Translations under genes and position numbers: made by a program | Part shown: one piece after another, positions 7,595-15,348 of the stretch | How positions within the stretch are numbered: position 1 is the first letter of the stretch | Layout: every line of letters starts with the position of its first letter | Notes under the pieces: generated by a model | Seen by the model: only the letters and a program-made list of their open reading frames with translations | Database searches by the model: none | Told to the model about the DNA's origin: nothing | Source: JAKVBH01 sp049800955 | Lineage (GTDB): Bacteria > Pseudomonadota > Alphaproteobacteria > Rhodobacterales > Rhodobacteraceae | NCBI RefSeq assembly: GCF_049800955.1 | Contig: NZ_JBNAGA010000001.1 | Span: forward strand, 620,001-684,000 | Direction: 5' to 3' | Length of the DNA stretch: 64,000 bases

Positions 7595-8338
7595 TTATCG
7601 CCGCGCTGACGTATCGAAGTGTTGCCGCGCCGCCTGTGTTCCTGCATCAATTGCTTGGTGTCCCCGATCCTCGAGGTCGGCCAATTCCGCACGAAGCGCA
7701 GCTTCAGCATTGCGAAGCAACTGGTCGCGTTTTGCACTGAGCAATGCCCCTTCCGTCCGGGTGCTGGGCAATACGGCGCCAATGAGGCCTCCGACACCGG
7801 CCGCAATCAAGGCTGTCGCAAACGGGCGCGCCTGATGCGCTGATTTGGCTTGCGCCGTGATGTGGCGCGCGTGACGTTCCACCGCGTCCTGTGCATCGAC
7901 GGCCTTGAGCCGCGCTTGTGCCACGCGTTTGCGCGCTTCTGGCGACAATCGGTCGAGGCCTTTGTCCAAGGCTTTGCGCATTGTGGATGCACTGTCAGGT
8001 GTTGGAGCGGCAATACGTGCCTTGGCCTTTATCTTGGCGTCAGCTGCCGCGATCCGGACGTCTTCTGAGCCTTGCAAGTCCTTCTGAGGCGTTCTGCGGG
8101 CCATTCCGGCGAGAATAACCGCAGCGCCCGCGCCGATGAGAGCGATGCCCGCCGGATTGCGTTTCACTTCTCTGAGCGCCGATTGGGTCAGATCTTCCGC
8201 CACCCGAGTGCCTTTTGACATCGCGTCATGGCCAAGGCGCGCGGGTGCAAACCGTTCGGCCAGAGACGCCAGCGCAGTGGCCGCGTGTTTGCGATGATGG
8301 TCTGCTTGACGCTCGAGGGTATGACTATCTTCAGGCAC
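7595..8338 (-). CDS. DUF3618-type membrane-associated protein
   Basis: This protein of 247 residues has an N-terminal DUF3618-like segment (about residues 10-75). It includes a helical HHRKHAATALASLAERFAP stretch and a membrane helix near 63-80 (AGIALIGAGAAVILAGMA). The remainder is alanine-, lysine- and arginine-rich and probably coiled, with a second glycine-rich hydrophobic stretch near 175-192 (ATALIAAGVGGLIGAVLPS). Its start overlaps the end of the holin-like gene by 8 nt. Proteins of this type often occur with holin-X-like and DUF883-like proteins in alphaproteobacterial stress operons. The biochemical role is unknown. Confidence 0.7.
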   Translation of the reverse strand: MPEDSHTLERQADHHRKHAATALASLAERFAPARLGHDAMSKGTRVAEDLTQSALREVKRNPAGIALIGAGAAVILAGMARRTPQKDLQGSEDVRIAAADAKIKAKARIAAPTPDSASTMRKALDKGLDRLSPEARKRVAQARLKAVDAQDAVERHARHITAQAKSAHQARPFATALIAAGVGGLIGAVLPSTRTEGALLSAKRDQLLRNAEAALRAELADLEDRGHQAIDAGTQAARQHFDTSARR

Positions 8339-8762
8339 GGAAGCTCTCCTTCACGGTTGCGAAATCGGATTTGAGGTTTGAGAGTGTACGTCTGGGCTTC
8401 AGGTGCCGGGCCGTCAGACGCGCTTTGCCGATGAGGGCACAGCCAAAGGCCAGCACGATCACGGCCGCAGTCGTCGCCAACGCGGCCAACCAGCCGGGAA
8501 GCCCAAGCGCCATCAACCCCAGCACGGCGGCCACCGCCAGCGCATGAAAGGCCACAAGCACCAGAAGCAACGCACTTGCAAACAGGATGGCCGATGTCAC
8601 GATGGATCTGCCTGCGCGCTGTAGCTCTCTTTGCGCGAGACTCCATTCCGTGCGCACCAGCGCGCGTCCGTGGGACACAAGCACGTCAATCAGGTGCGCG
8701 GTATCGTCGTCGCTGCTTGGAGCGGAGCGTGTCGTAGTGTCTGCAATGTCGGGCCCTTGCAT
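8331..8762 (-). CDS. Phage holin-like (holin-X superfamily) membrane protein
   Basis: This protein of 143 residues has a cytoplasmic amphipathic start and a long paired hydrophobic region (about residues 55-115, from VTSAILFASALLLVLVAF). A basic tail follows. The pattern is that of the Actinobacterial holin-X / phage_holin_3_6 family. Despite the name there is no phage context here, and the family is widespread in chromosomal stress operons. The start codon overlaps the upstream stop as TAATG, and the next gene overlaps its end by 8 nt. Translation of the three proteins is therefore probably coupled and their products may form one membrane complex. Confidence 0.75.
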   Translation of the reverse strand: MQGPDIADTTTRSAPSSDDDTAHLIDVLVSHGRALVRTEWSLAQRELQRAGRSIVTSAILFASALLLVLVAFHALAVAAVLGLMALGLPGWLAALATTAAVIVLAFGCALIGKARLTARHLKPRRTLSNLKSDFATVKESFRA

Positions 8763-9211
8763 TACGAACCCTCCGGCAGATTGCCTGTGTCAGCGCCTGC
8801 ATCGAGATGACCGCTCCAGGGATCATCCTGCGCGGGACGCACGTCGGGCGCTTTGAGGAAACGCGCGGCGGCGAAGCCAGCCAGCGCGGCACCACCCAAG
8901 ACTATGGCCGGGTTCTTGCGCGCAAACACCGCGACATCGTCAATCAGCGCATCCAACGGCTTTTCGCGCAGGGTATCTGCCATGTCATTTACTGTCTGGG
9001 CCAGTTGACTGAGAGCGGCCGTTTGTATCGAGCCTGCGTCAAACGCATCCGCGGCGCGGTGCAAGGCGTCGGCCGTCTGCTCAGCCTCCTCCAGTCCTGC
9101 GTCGCGGGCGGTGTCTGCGGCGGATCGTGCCACTTGCTCTGCCTCGGCAGCTGTCGTCTTCACGGCTTTTTCGATTTGGGACGTAGCTTTGATACCAGAT
9201 GTCTGGGTCAT
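8762..9211 (-). CDS. DUF883/YqjD-like helical protein with C-terminal membrane anchor
   Basis: This 149-residue protein is an extended alanine- and glutamate-rich helix (residues 1-95). It ends in FARKNPAIVLGGAALAGFAA, the RNP-plus-glycine-rich-helix signature of ElaB/YqjD (DUF883) type proteins. A proline- and aspartate-rich tail follows. In E. coli such proteins sit in the inner membrane by this C-terminal helix and bind ribosomes in stationary phase. That function is not shown for this branch. It lies 30 nt downstream of the DUF2383 gene and shares TAATG with the holin-like gene. Confidence 0.68.
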   Translation of the reverse strand: MTQTSGIKATSQIEKAVKTTAAEAEQVARSAADTARDAGLEEAEQTADALHRAADAFDAGSIQTAALSQLAQTVNDMADTLREKPLDALIDDVAVFARKNPAIVLGGAALAGFAAARFLKAPDVRPAQDDPWSGHLDAGADTGNLPEGS

Positions 9212-9241
9212 GTTGCATATCTCATCAGTAAAAATGGGGGA

Positions 9242-9715
9242 TCAGGCTTGGGCAGAAATGTGCTGTTCGAGCTCTGAGAGCCTCTGCTCCAGCTCTGCGC
9301 GCTGGTCACGGAGCGCCGGACGCGCCGGGTGGCCTGTGTCGAGTTCGTCGAGAGTGCTGTCGTAATAGCTCAGGATGCGGGCTTCCCCGTCCAGCAATGG
9401 TTGCAACGCATCTGTGTCCAGTCCCGCAAAGAGATCACGCAGCGCGACAACCGCTTCCTGGACATGGCCAAACAGAGTGCCGGACATGTCAGGGCTGCCG
9501 CTGTTGTTGCGCATGATGGCCTCGAGTTCTGTGAGATGTTTGGCGTGCAGCGACGCAAATTTTTCAGCGTGGCGGGTCAGGGTCGGCGTCCCGCGTTCTT
9601 GCAGGCTCTCCAATCCACGGCTCGCATCGATCAAGGTATTTACAAGGGATTGCAGCGCCGAACGATTGTCTGCAACCGTGAGCGGCCCTTCTTTGGCATT
9701 CTCCACGCGCTTCAT
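9242..9715 (-). CDS. DUF2383 four-helix-bundle protein (PA2169 family)
   Basis: This 157-residue all-helical protein has repeated acidic helices. Examples are LQSLVNTLIDASRGLESL near residues 22-39 and LLDGEARILSYYDSTLDEL near 106-124. The layout matches the ferritin-like DUF2383 or PA2169 group. These are small stress-induced helical bundles, and metal binding is suspected but not established. It is the first gene of the operon running down to the AI-2E transporter. A perfect EcfG promoter match lies 29 nt upstream, placing the whole operon in the general stress regulon. Confidence 0.78.
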   Translation of the reverse strand: MKRVENAKEGPLTVADNRSALQSLVNTLIDASRGLESLQERGTPTLTRHAEKFASLHAKHLTELEAIMRNNSGSPDMSGTLFGHVQEAVVALRDLFAGLDTDALQPLLDGEARILSYYDSTLDELDTGHPARPALRDQRAELEQRLSELEQHISAQA

Positions 9716-9743
9716 GTGTCTCTCCTCGATTGGTTGGGAGTAA

Positions 9744-9769
9744 AACGACGCAAGTGGGGGGATTGTTCC
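9744..9769 (-). promoter_or_regulatory. Putative EcfG promoter for six-gene DUF2383 to AI-2E operon
   Basis: On the minus strand GGAAC (9769-9765), 17 nt, then CGTT (9747-9744). The DUF2383 ATG is 29 nt downstream of the -10. Confidence 0.65.
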
Positions 9770-9912
9770 AAATTTCAGTCAACAGCGTTGCGAGGGCGGT
9801 GGTTTGAGCAGGTTAAGGAACAGCTGTGTCGCGCAAATTGTTGACGTCACTGACCAGCGCTGGCGGAGGCTGATCTGGCCTGCGGGCAAAGCTGGGGGCC
9901 CGGGGTTCTTGC

Positions 9913-10641
9913 TCAAATCAACGGCCGGGGTGGCATCTCCACATCTGCGATCTGCGCCAGTGCTGCCAATTCCGTATGCCGGTAGACGTCAAGGCGGCCA
10001 TCTGACCATTCGAGCAGACCCTTGGCGCGCAACTTGCCCAGGCATTTGTTTGTGTGCACCAAAGACAAACCCAGCGCATCTGCAATATCTTGTTGCCGGT
10101 AGGGCAGGGGGACACCACGGTTCAGTGAGAGGCCCAGCGCCGTCAGACGGTGGTAGAACAGATGTAGCAGCCAGGCGACTTTCGCGAGCCCGTCCAGTTG
10201 CCCAACGGCCGAGAGCGATTGGCCGAGCAAGTGCTCTTCGGATGCGGCCAGGTGGGTGATATCAAAGGCACGCTCGGGCTGATGTTTGAACAATGACCAA
10301 AGCTCAGAGCGGTTGAACACACACAAACTCATTTGCGTTGTCGCCTCCACGCTGTGTTTCATCTCGCCCATCACCCCCGATTGCAGGCCGATGAAGTCAC
10401 CCGGAAGAACAAACCCCACGACCTGGCGTTGCCCACCGGGCAGTGATTTATATCTCAGCCCCATGCCGGACAGGATTGTAAAAAGATGCGCGGAAGAGGC
10501 GCCCTCCGCCAGAATTTCAGAGCCGGCGTCGGCCTGTAGCTCGCCCGTCTTGAACCGCTGCATAAAGGCGGTTTGATCGTGAGTGATGTCGTCAAAGAAA
10601 GGCAATTGGCGCAATGGGCATTGGTCACATTTCGTAGTCAT
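9913..10641 (-). CDS. Crp/Fnr-family transcription regulator
   Basis: This protein of 242 residues has an N-terminal cyclic-nucleotide-binding-like beta barrel (about 20-130) and a C-terminal winged helix (about 165-235). The recognition region reads QQDIADALGLSLVHTNKC. The N-terminus carries Cys5-x-x-Cys8 and another cysteine lies near residue 107, positions similar to iron-sulfur ligands of Fnr. The usual third N-terminal cysteine is missing, so an oxygen-sensing cluster is doubtful. It is transcribed divergently from a degenerate receiver-domain gene, with about 80 nt between them. Targets are unknown; stress or redox control is a reasonable inference. Confidence 0.85.
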   Translation of the reverse strand: MTTKCDQCPLRQLPFFDDITHDQTAFMQRFKTGELQADAGSEILAEGASSAHLFTILSGMGLRYKSLPGGQRQVVGFVLPGDFIGLQSGVMGEMKHSVEATTQMSLCVFNRSELWSLFKHQPERAFDITHLAASEEHLLGQSLSAVGQLDGLAKVAWLLHLFYHRLTALGLSLNRGVPLPYRQQDIADALGLSLVHTNKCLGKLRAKGLLEWSDGRLDVYRHTELAALAQIADVEMPPRPLI

Positions 10642-10719
10642 CTTTATCCCCTGCTATGTCATAGTTTAATGCGGACAGAGCGCGCGTCTGCAATACAGCC
10701 CGTTACGGAGGAGAGTGTA

Positions 10720-11094
10720 ATGGGCGAGAGTTTCTGGATCGAAGATACCCGCGCAGTTGTTGTCACCCGCAATACTGTAGAAGCCGCAGACCTCGCCATG
10801 GCGCTTGACGAAAAGTCAGTCTCGCCGGTGTTGTGCCTGCGAAGCGCATATTTACTGTCACATCTCCTCGACAACCCCGAGATGTCAATCGCGTTGGTCG
10901 TGCTGGGTGTGACGCTGGACGATGATCAACGCGTCCTGCTTGCCGCCAAGTGTAGTCAGAGACGGTGTCGGATTTTGATCCTCGACGATGGTGACGCAAG
11001 GGCGGGCGAGACGTTCTATCAAACGCTCGCCCGCCCGTTCGACGCGGAATCTCTGGATCACGCTTTGTCAGCCGTTGGGCTTGCAAGCGCTTGA
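10720..11094 (+). CDS. Stand-alone degenerate receiver-like protein
   Basis: This protein of 124 residues starts at ATG 10720, with GGAGGA a few bases upstream. Its alternating strands and helices resemble a response-regulator receiver. The phospho-acceptor position at the end of strand three is in VVLGVTLDDD with glycine instead of aspartate. The lysine of the KPF motif is replaced in ARPFDAESLDHAL. The acidic pair after strand one is also absent. It is therefore probably a non-phosphorylated pseudo-receiver that acts by protein contact. It is divergent from the Crp/Fnr gene and convergent with the DUF883-like gene. The fold assignment is mine by pattern only. Confidence 0.55.
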   Translation: MGESFWIEDTRAVVVTRNTVEAADLAMALDEKSVSPVLCLRSAYLLSHLLDNPEMSIALVVLGVTLDDDQRVLLAAKCSQRRCRILILDDGDARAGETFYQTLARPFDAESLDHALSAVGLASA

Positions 11095-11096
11095 GA

Positions 11097-11369
11097 TCAA
11101 TTTGATTTGCCGCGCAACGCAAGTCCGAGAAGAACCCCCAAACCAACCGCACCCACAAGCGCTGTCGTTGGGTTTCGCTTGATCACATCCGTGACGTTGG
11201 TGTGTGCAGCACGTACCGCATCCTCGGCCTCTGCCATGACGACGCGACTGTGCACCGCGAGGTCTTCGGCTGTCTCCCTCGCTTTGTCCGATACGGCCTC
11301 CAACCGGCCCGTGTCTTTTCCATCAGACGATGCCTTTCGCGTGTCCATGTTCTGAGCTGTGGTGGTCAT
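11097..11369 (-). CDS. DUF883/YqjD-family membrane-anchored protein
   Basis: This protein of 90 residues has a charged helical body and ends with VIKRNPTTALVGAVGLGVLL. That is the characteristic RNP motif followed by a glycine-rich membrane helix of DUF883 (ElaB/YqjD) proteins. The E. coli relatives tether ribosomes to the inner membrane in stationary phase. Whether this is so here is unknown. A perfect EcfG promoter match lies 34 nt upstream, divergent from a second EcfG promoter serving the DUF1328 gene. It is the second protein of this type in the island. Confidence 0.82.
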   Translation of the reverse strand: MTTTAQNMDTRKASSDGKDTGRLEAVSDKARETAEDLAVHSRVVMAEAEDAVRAAHTNVTDVIKRNPTTALVGAVGLGVLLGLALRGKSN

Positions 11370-11402
11370 AAGTGGCCTCCTTTCGAATTGGCTTGGGGAG
11401 AG

Positions 11403-11427
11403 AACGCAGAAAAATGGAAATGGTTCC
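11403..11427 (-). promoter_or_regulatory. Putative EcfG promoter for DUF883 gene
   Basis: On the minus strand GGAAC (11427-11423), 16 nt, then CGTT (11406-11403). Its -35 lies three bases from the -35 of the divergent promoter at 11431. Confidence 0.65.
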
Positions 11428-11430
11428 TTG

Positions 11431-11456
11431 GGAACTTTTTGCCGCGCAGTGTCGTT
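11431..11456 (+). promoter_or_regulatory. Putative EcfG promoter for DUF1328 gene
   Basis: GGAAC (11431-11435), 17 nt, then CGTT (11453-11456). The DUF1328 ATG lies 38 nt downstream of the -10. Confidence 0.65.
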
Positions 11457-11493
11457 TCATATGCAATCGAACGATCCAAAAAGGAGATAACCC

Positions 11494-11661
11494 ATGTTGT
11501 ATTGGGCATTGCTGTTTTTCATCGTGGCCATCATTGCCGGTGTTTTTGGCTTTGGCGGGATTGCTTCTGCCTCCGCAGGCATTGCGCAAGTGCTATTTGT
11601 CATTTTTCTTGTGCTTTTCGTTGCAGCACTGGCGATGCGGGTCCTGCGTAGAGCCTCTTAA
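11494..11661 (+). CDS. DUF1328 (YtjA-type) small membrane protein
   Basis: This 55-residue protein starts MLYWALLFFIVAIIAGVFGF, the hallmark of DUF1328. It has two hydrophobic helices separated by the small-residue turn GGIASASAGIA. The ribosome site AAGGAG lies about nine bases before the ATG. The family is found in the inner membrane of many proteobacteria and is often stress-induced. Its function is not known. It has its own EcfG promoter match and an intrinsic terminator, so it is probably a single-gene unit. Confidence 0.88.
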   Translation: MLYWALLFFIVAIIAGVFGFGGIASASAGIAQVLFVIFLVLFVAALAMRVLRRAS

Positions 11662-11686
11662 CACCAGGCTTTGCGTCTGATTTCGG

Positions 11687-11717
11687 CCGGGGCATCTTGT
11701 GCCCCGGTCTTTTTTTC
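11687..11717 (+). terminator. Intrinsic terminator of DUF1328 gene
   Basis: CCGGGGC pairs with GCCCCGG around a seven-base loop and is followed by TCTTTTTTT. It lies between the DUF1328 stop and the glutamate dehydrogenase start. Confidence 0.8.
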
Positions 11718-11736
11718 ACAGAAAAAACGAGGTCCC

Positions 11737-13080
11737 ATGAACCGCTCTGATGCGCTCGCGGAGGCGTTTCTCGCCGAACTCTCCGTCACCGACGACAGCC
11801 ACCCAAACACATACCACGCCATCTCTGATGTCGCGCGCGACGTCCTGACAGTTGAGAAAAACGATCCCGCATGGTCCGCCGCACGTGTGCTGCGGCGTTT
11901 GAGTGACCCGGATCGTATTCTGTCCTTCCGCGTGACATGGGAAGACGACAACGGCGATGTGCGGGTCAACCGGGGCTGGCGCGTGCAGGGCAGCAATGCC
12001 ATCGGCCCCTACAAGGGCGGCTTGCGGTTTCATCCGTCGGTCAATGAGGATGTCCTGCGTTTTCTCGCTTTTGAACAATGTTTCAAGAACGCATTGACGG
12101 GCCTGCCTCTGGGTGGGGCCAAAGGCGGGGCTAACCTTGATCCGCGTGGACTTTCCGAGCGCGAAATCATGCGGTTCTGTCAGGCGTTCATGGCGCAGCT
12201 GGAACCGTTTGTCGGACCTGATCAGGACGTGCCCGCCGGTGACATCAATGTCGGCGCCAGAGAGATCGGCTATCTCTTCGGCGCGTGGCGTCAGCGGCGG
12301 GGGCTTTATCAGGGCAGCCTGACGGGCAAGGGCTTGTCTTATGGCGGCTCAGAAATGCGCATTGAGGCCACGGGCTTTGGGCTGGTCTATTTCGTGCAAG
12401 CCGCGCTGGCTGAGCAGGGGCATGACATCAAAGGGAAACGTGTCGCCATCTCCGGCAAAGGCAATGTGGCTACCCATGCCGCACTGAAAGCCACTGAGGA
12501 AGGGGCCCGAGTGATCTCGCTCTCGGACACCAGCGGCACGTTGGTGGCACCGGACGGTATGTCGCCCGACCTGATCCGTTGGGTGCAGGAGCGCAAGGCG
12601 CGCGGGGAGGATCTGAGCGATCCGCCGAAAAGTGACGCGGCGCAGTTCCGGGAAGGGGAGGTGCCATGGGATCTTGAGCCGGACATCGCGCTGCCGTGTG
12701 CCACGCAAAACGAGCTTGATGCATCCATGGCCCGGACACTGATTGATGGGCAGGTTGAGATGGTCGCAGAAGGGGCCAACATGCCCCTGACGTCCGATGC
12801 GGCCCGCGTGTTGCGCCATGCGCATGTGGTGCATCTGCCGGGCAAAGCCGCCAATGCCGGGGGCGTGGCCGTCTCCGGGCTGGAGATGAGCCAGATGAGC
12901 CAGCGCCGCTTTGCCAGCGCAGAAGACGTGGACGCGTCCTTGCGTAGCATCATGGCGGACATCCATGCACGCGTGTCCGAGGAAGGACGCGGCACCGGTG
13001 AGATTGACTACGTGCGCGGCGCAAATCTCGCAGGCTATCGCAGATTGGCCAAAGCGATCTCAGCACAGGGAATTCTCTGA
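11737..13080 (+). CDS. gdhA: Glutamate dehydrogenase (Glu/Leu/Phe/Val dehydrogenase family)
   Basis: This 447-residue cytoplasmic enzyme interconverts 2-oxoglutarate plus ammonia and glutamate. The hexameric small-GDH pattern is complete. GPYKGGLRFHPSVN is near residue 86 and GLPLGGAKGGAN, with the catalytic lysine, is near 120. A Rossmann segment VAISGKGNVATHAALKA follows near 235. The length is that of NADP-type bacterial GDH. The start at 11737 has a GAGG-type site eight bases before it; earlier in-frame starts fall inside the preceding terminator. Its TGA overlaps the start of the next gene as TGATG, so the two are translationally coupled. No promoter of its own is obvious. Confidence 0.9.
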   Translation: MNRSDALAEAFLAELSVTDDSHPNTYHAISDVARDVLTVEKNDPAWSAARVLRRLSDPDRILSFRVTWEDDNGDVRVNRGWRVQGSNAIGPYKGGLRFHPSVNEDVLRFLAFEQCFKNALTGLPLGGAKGGANLDPRGLSEREIMRFCQAFMAQLEPFVGPDQDVPAGDINVGAREIGYLFGAWRQRRGLYQGSLTGKGLSYGGSEMRIEATGFGLVYFVQAALAEQGHDIKGKRVAISGKGNVATHAALKATEEGARVISLSDTSGTLVAPDGMSPDLIRWVQERKARGEDLSDPPKSDAAQFREGEVPWDLEPDIALPCATQNELDASMARTLIDGQVEMVAEGANMPLTSDAARVLRHAHVVHLPGKAANAGGVAVSGLEMSQMSQRRFASAEDVDASLRSIMADIHARVSEEGRGTGEIDYVRGANLAGYRRLAKAISAQGIL

Positions 13081-14726
13081 TGACACACACGAACCAAGCA
13101 ACGGCCCGCTCTGGTGCCAAGGCCCTGATCGAGGCGCTGGACGCCCAGGGCGTCACGACGATCTATGGCGTGCCGGGCGAAGAAACCACGGCGCTCATGG
13201 CGGCGATTGGCGAAAGCGGGCTGACATTTGTTCTGTGTCGTCACGAACAATCTGCGGCCTTCATGGCCTCCGTTTATGGCAGGCTCACGGGCAAACCGGC
13301 GGTCTGCCTCGCAACACTGGGGCCCGGCGCGACAAACCTCGTCACAGGCGTGGCCGATGCGCAGCTGGACCATGTGCCCCTGATTGCCATCACGGGGCAG
13401 GGCGCGCGGGCCCGGTTGTCACGCGAGAGCCATCAAATCATTGATCTTGAGGCGCTCTTTGCGCCGGTGGCCAAGCTGAGCCGCACCGTGCTGGACGCGG
13501 ATGACATCCCCGCCAGCACCGCCGAGGCATGGCGTCTGGCCTGTGAGGAAAAGCCGGGTGCGGTGCATTTATGCCTGCCGGAGGATGTCGCAGCCAAGGA
13601 GACGGACGCGCCTATCTGCCCGTCTTCTGTGCTCCCTGCCCCTTTGGTGCCGGACGCCTCGCTGGAGGCGATCGGGCAACAGCTGCGCGGGGCGGAGCGG
13701 CCCGTGATCGTGGCCGGAGCTGGTGTCTTGCGGGCCAATGCCGCGGCCGAAATCAGGCGATTTGCAGAGCGTCACAGCATCAGTGTCGCCACAACCTTTA
13801 TGGCGAAGGGCATTCTGCCCAAGGATCACCCCCAAATGCTCTTCACGCTCGGGCAGCCCGAGCCGGACGTGACCGATCACGCGCTGAGCGCCGCTGATCT
13901 TGTGCTCGCAGTTGGTTTCGACCCTGTTGAATTTGATGCGCTGACGTTGACGGAGGACGGCGCCCGGCTGGCCGCTCTGGGTCTGCGCCCCACGCCGGTC
14001 GATAGCGGCTGGCAGCTGGCGGCGGAAGCCGCAGGCGACATCGCTGCCGCGCTGGAGGACCTGTCGCGGGCGCTGGACGGCCAGACATGGCCCATGGTTC
14101 CGACGTTTGACGCGGCGCGTCAGGGGCTTGTCTCGGAATTGGGACGTCGGCAGACAAAGTCAGATCGCGGTCCGGTGGCGCCTGCGGATCTCTGTGCGGC
14201 CATATCGGGGGCCATTGGCGAGGAGGATATCGTCTTGTCCGGCGTGGGGCTGCACAAGCTCTGGATCGCACGCCATGTGATGGCCAAGCGCCCCGGGCAG
14301 GTCATCGTGCCCAATGGGCTTGCGGGCATGGGGCTGGCCCTGCCCGGCGCCATTGCGGCGGCCCAGATTTCTGAGCAGGGGCGTGTGCTGGCGGTCTGCG
14401 GTGATGGGGACGTGATGATGAACGTCCAGGAGATGGAAACCGCGTCCAGATTGGGGTTGCGCCTGACTGTCATGGTCTGGGTCGATGGCGGCTACGGTTT
14501 GATCGACGATCATCAGGGGGACAGCCATGCCGATTTCAAATTCAACGCGCCGCTTTGGGCCAAACTCGCGCAATCGTTCGGCTGGACCCATGCACATATC
14601 GAAGGAGTTGCCGATGTGCCGGGCCTGCTGCGCGCAGGTTTGACAGCTGAGGGCTCGACCTTGCTCACAGTCGATGTGGATTATGCCGCATCCGGTGGCC
14701 TTCCCACGCGAAAAATGGTGGCGTGA
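13080..14726 (+). CDS. Acetolactate synthase-like thiamine-diphosphate enzyme
   Basis: This 548-residue protein has the three-domain ThDP fold. The N-terminal pyrimidine domain carries the activating glutamate in CRHEQSAAFMA (near residue 58). A central domain follows, then the C-terminal cofactor domain with GDGDVMMN near 440. It resembles the large subunit of acetolactate synthase, which condenses pyruvate. However, there is no small regulatory subunit beside it, and VPGEET replaces the usual YPGG. A catabolic acetolactate synthase or a related decarboxylase is equally possible. It overlaps glutamate dehydrogenase by one base. Confidence 0.75.
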   Translation: MTHTNQATARSGAKALIEALDAQGVTTIYGVPGEETTALMAAIGESGLTFVLCRHEQSAAFMASVYGRLTGKPAVCLATLGPGATNLVTGVADAQLDHVPLIAITGQGARARLSRESHQIIDLEALFAPVAKLSRTVLDADDIPASTAEAWRLACEEKPGAVHLCLPEDVAAKETDAPICPSSVLPAPLVPDASLEAIGQQLRGAERPVIVAGAGVLRANAAAEIRRFAERHSISVATTFMAKGILPKDHPQMLFTLGQPEPDVTDHALSAADLVLAVGFDPVEFDALTLTEDGARLAALGLRPTPVDSGWQLAAEAAGDIAAALEDLSRALDGQTWPMVPTFDAARQGLVSELGRRQTKSDRGPVAPADLCAAISGAIGEEDIVLSGVGLHKLWIARHVMAKRPGQVIVPNGLAGMGLALPGAIAAAQISEQGRVLAVCGDGDVMMNVQEMETASRLGLRLTVMVWVDGGYGLIDDHQGDSHADFKFNAPLWAKLAQSFGWTHAHIEGVADVPGLLRAGLTAEGSTLLTVDVDYAASGGLPTRKMVA

Positions 14727-14729
14727 GAC

Positions 14730-14754
14730 GGAACGATACCTGCCGCGATGCGTT
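14730..14754 (+). promoter_or_regulatory. Putative EcfG promoter for dps
   Basis: GGAAC (14730-14734), 16 nt, then CGTT (14751-14754). It starts 4 nt after the previous stop and its -10 ends 26 nt before the dps ATG. Confidence 0.68.
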
Positions 14755-14780
14755 GGGAGGATAACAGAAAGGAGCTTATC

Positions 14781-15278
14781 ATGAGCAATGCACTTCATGT
14801 TATTCCCACGACCGACGACGTCTCAACAGGCGTCCGCGACACCGCGAAAATCGCCGAAGCCATTGGCGACGTTCTGGCAGATACCTACAGGCTTGTCTTC
14901 AAAAGCCACGCCTATCACTGGAACGTGGAGGGGCCGCTCTTCTACTCGATCCACAAGCTGACCGAAGAGCATTACGAGAATATGTTTCAGGCCGCAGATG
15001 ACCTGGCCGAACGTATCCGTGCGCTGGGACAGCTGGCGCCTGACACGATGGCTGGTATCGTCTCGCGCTCCAAAATCGCAGATCGGGAGACCGATATGAG
15101 TGCGGAGGACATGGTGAAGGATCTCGCGTCGGATCACGAACGGATCGCCCACCGCCTGCACGCGCTCATTGAGCTTGTGGAGCCGCTGAAAGACCCGGTT
15201 ACGGAGGATCTGGCGACAGAACGCAGCGCGTTTCACGAGCAAGCCGCGTGGATGCTGCGCGCTCTTGCCAAGAGCTAA
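14781..15278 (+). CDS. dps: Dps family ferritin-like DNA-protection protein
   Basis: This 165-residue four-helix protein carries the Dps iron-oxidation site in YHWNVEGPLFYSIHKLTEEH (residues 46-65). ENMFQAADDLAERIRALG follows, which also supplies ligands from the partner subunit. Dps dodecamers oxidise and store iron with hydrogen peroxide and, in many species, coat DNA. The ATG at 14781 is preceded by AAAGGAG. A perfect EcfG promoter match and a strong terminator bracket the gene. It lies directly next to phyR, the master regulator of the same response. Confidence 0.92.
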   Translation: MSNALHVIPTTDDVSTGVRDTAKIAEAIGDVLADTYRLVFKSHAYHWNVEGPLFYSIHKLTEEHYENMFQAADDLAERIRALGQLAPDTMAGIVSRSKIADRETDMSAEDMVKDLASDHERIAHRLHALIELVEPLKDPVTEDLATERSAFHEQAAWMLRALAKS

Positions 15279-15298
15279 GACGCAGTGACTGAAAAATG

Positions 15299-15328
15299 AA
15301 AGACCCGCCAGCTTTGGCGGGTCTTTCT
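15299..15328 (+). terminator. Bidirectional terminator between dps and phyR
   Basis: A perfect 12-base stem, AAAGACCCGCCA with TGGCGGGTCTTT around a GCTT loop, has A-rich and T-rich flanks on the two sides. It can serve both convergent genes. Confidence 0.85.
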
Positions 15329-15348
15329 TCGTCTATCTCAATGACAGA

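Noticed and set aside
8331..8762. Holin-like gene as evidence of a prophage
   Set aside because: No endolysin, structural, integrase or repressor gene is nearby. This holin-X-like family is common in chromosomal stress operons.
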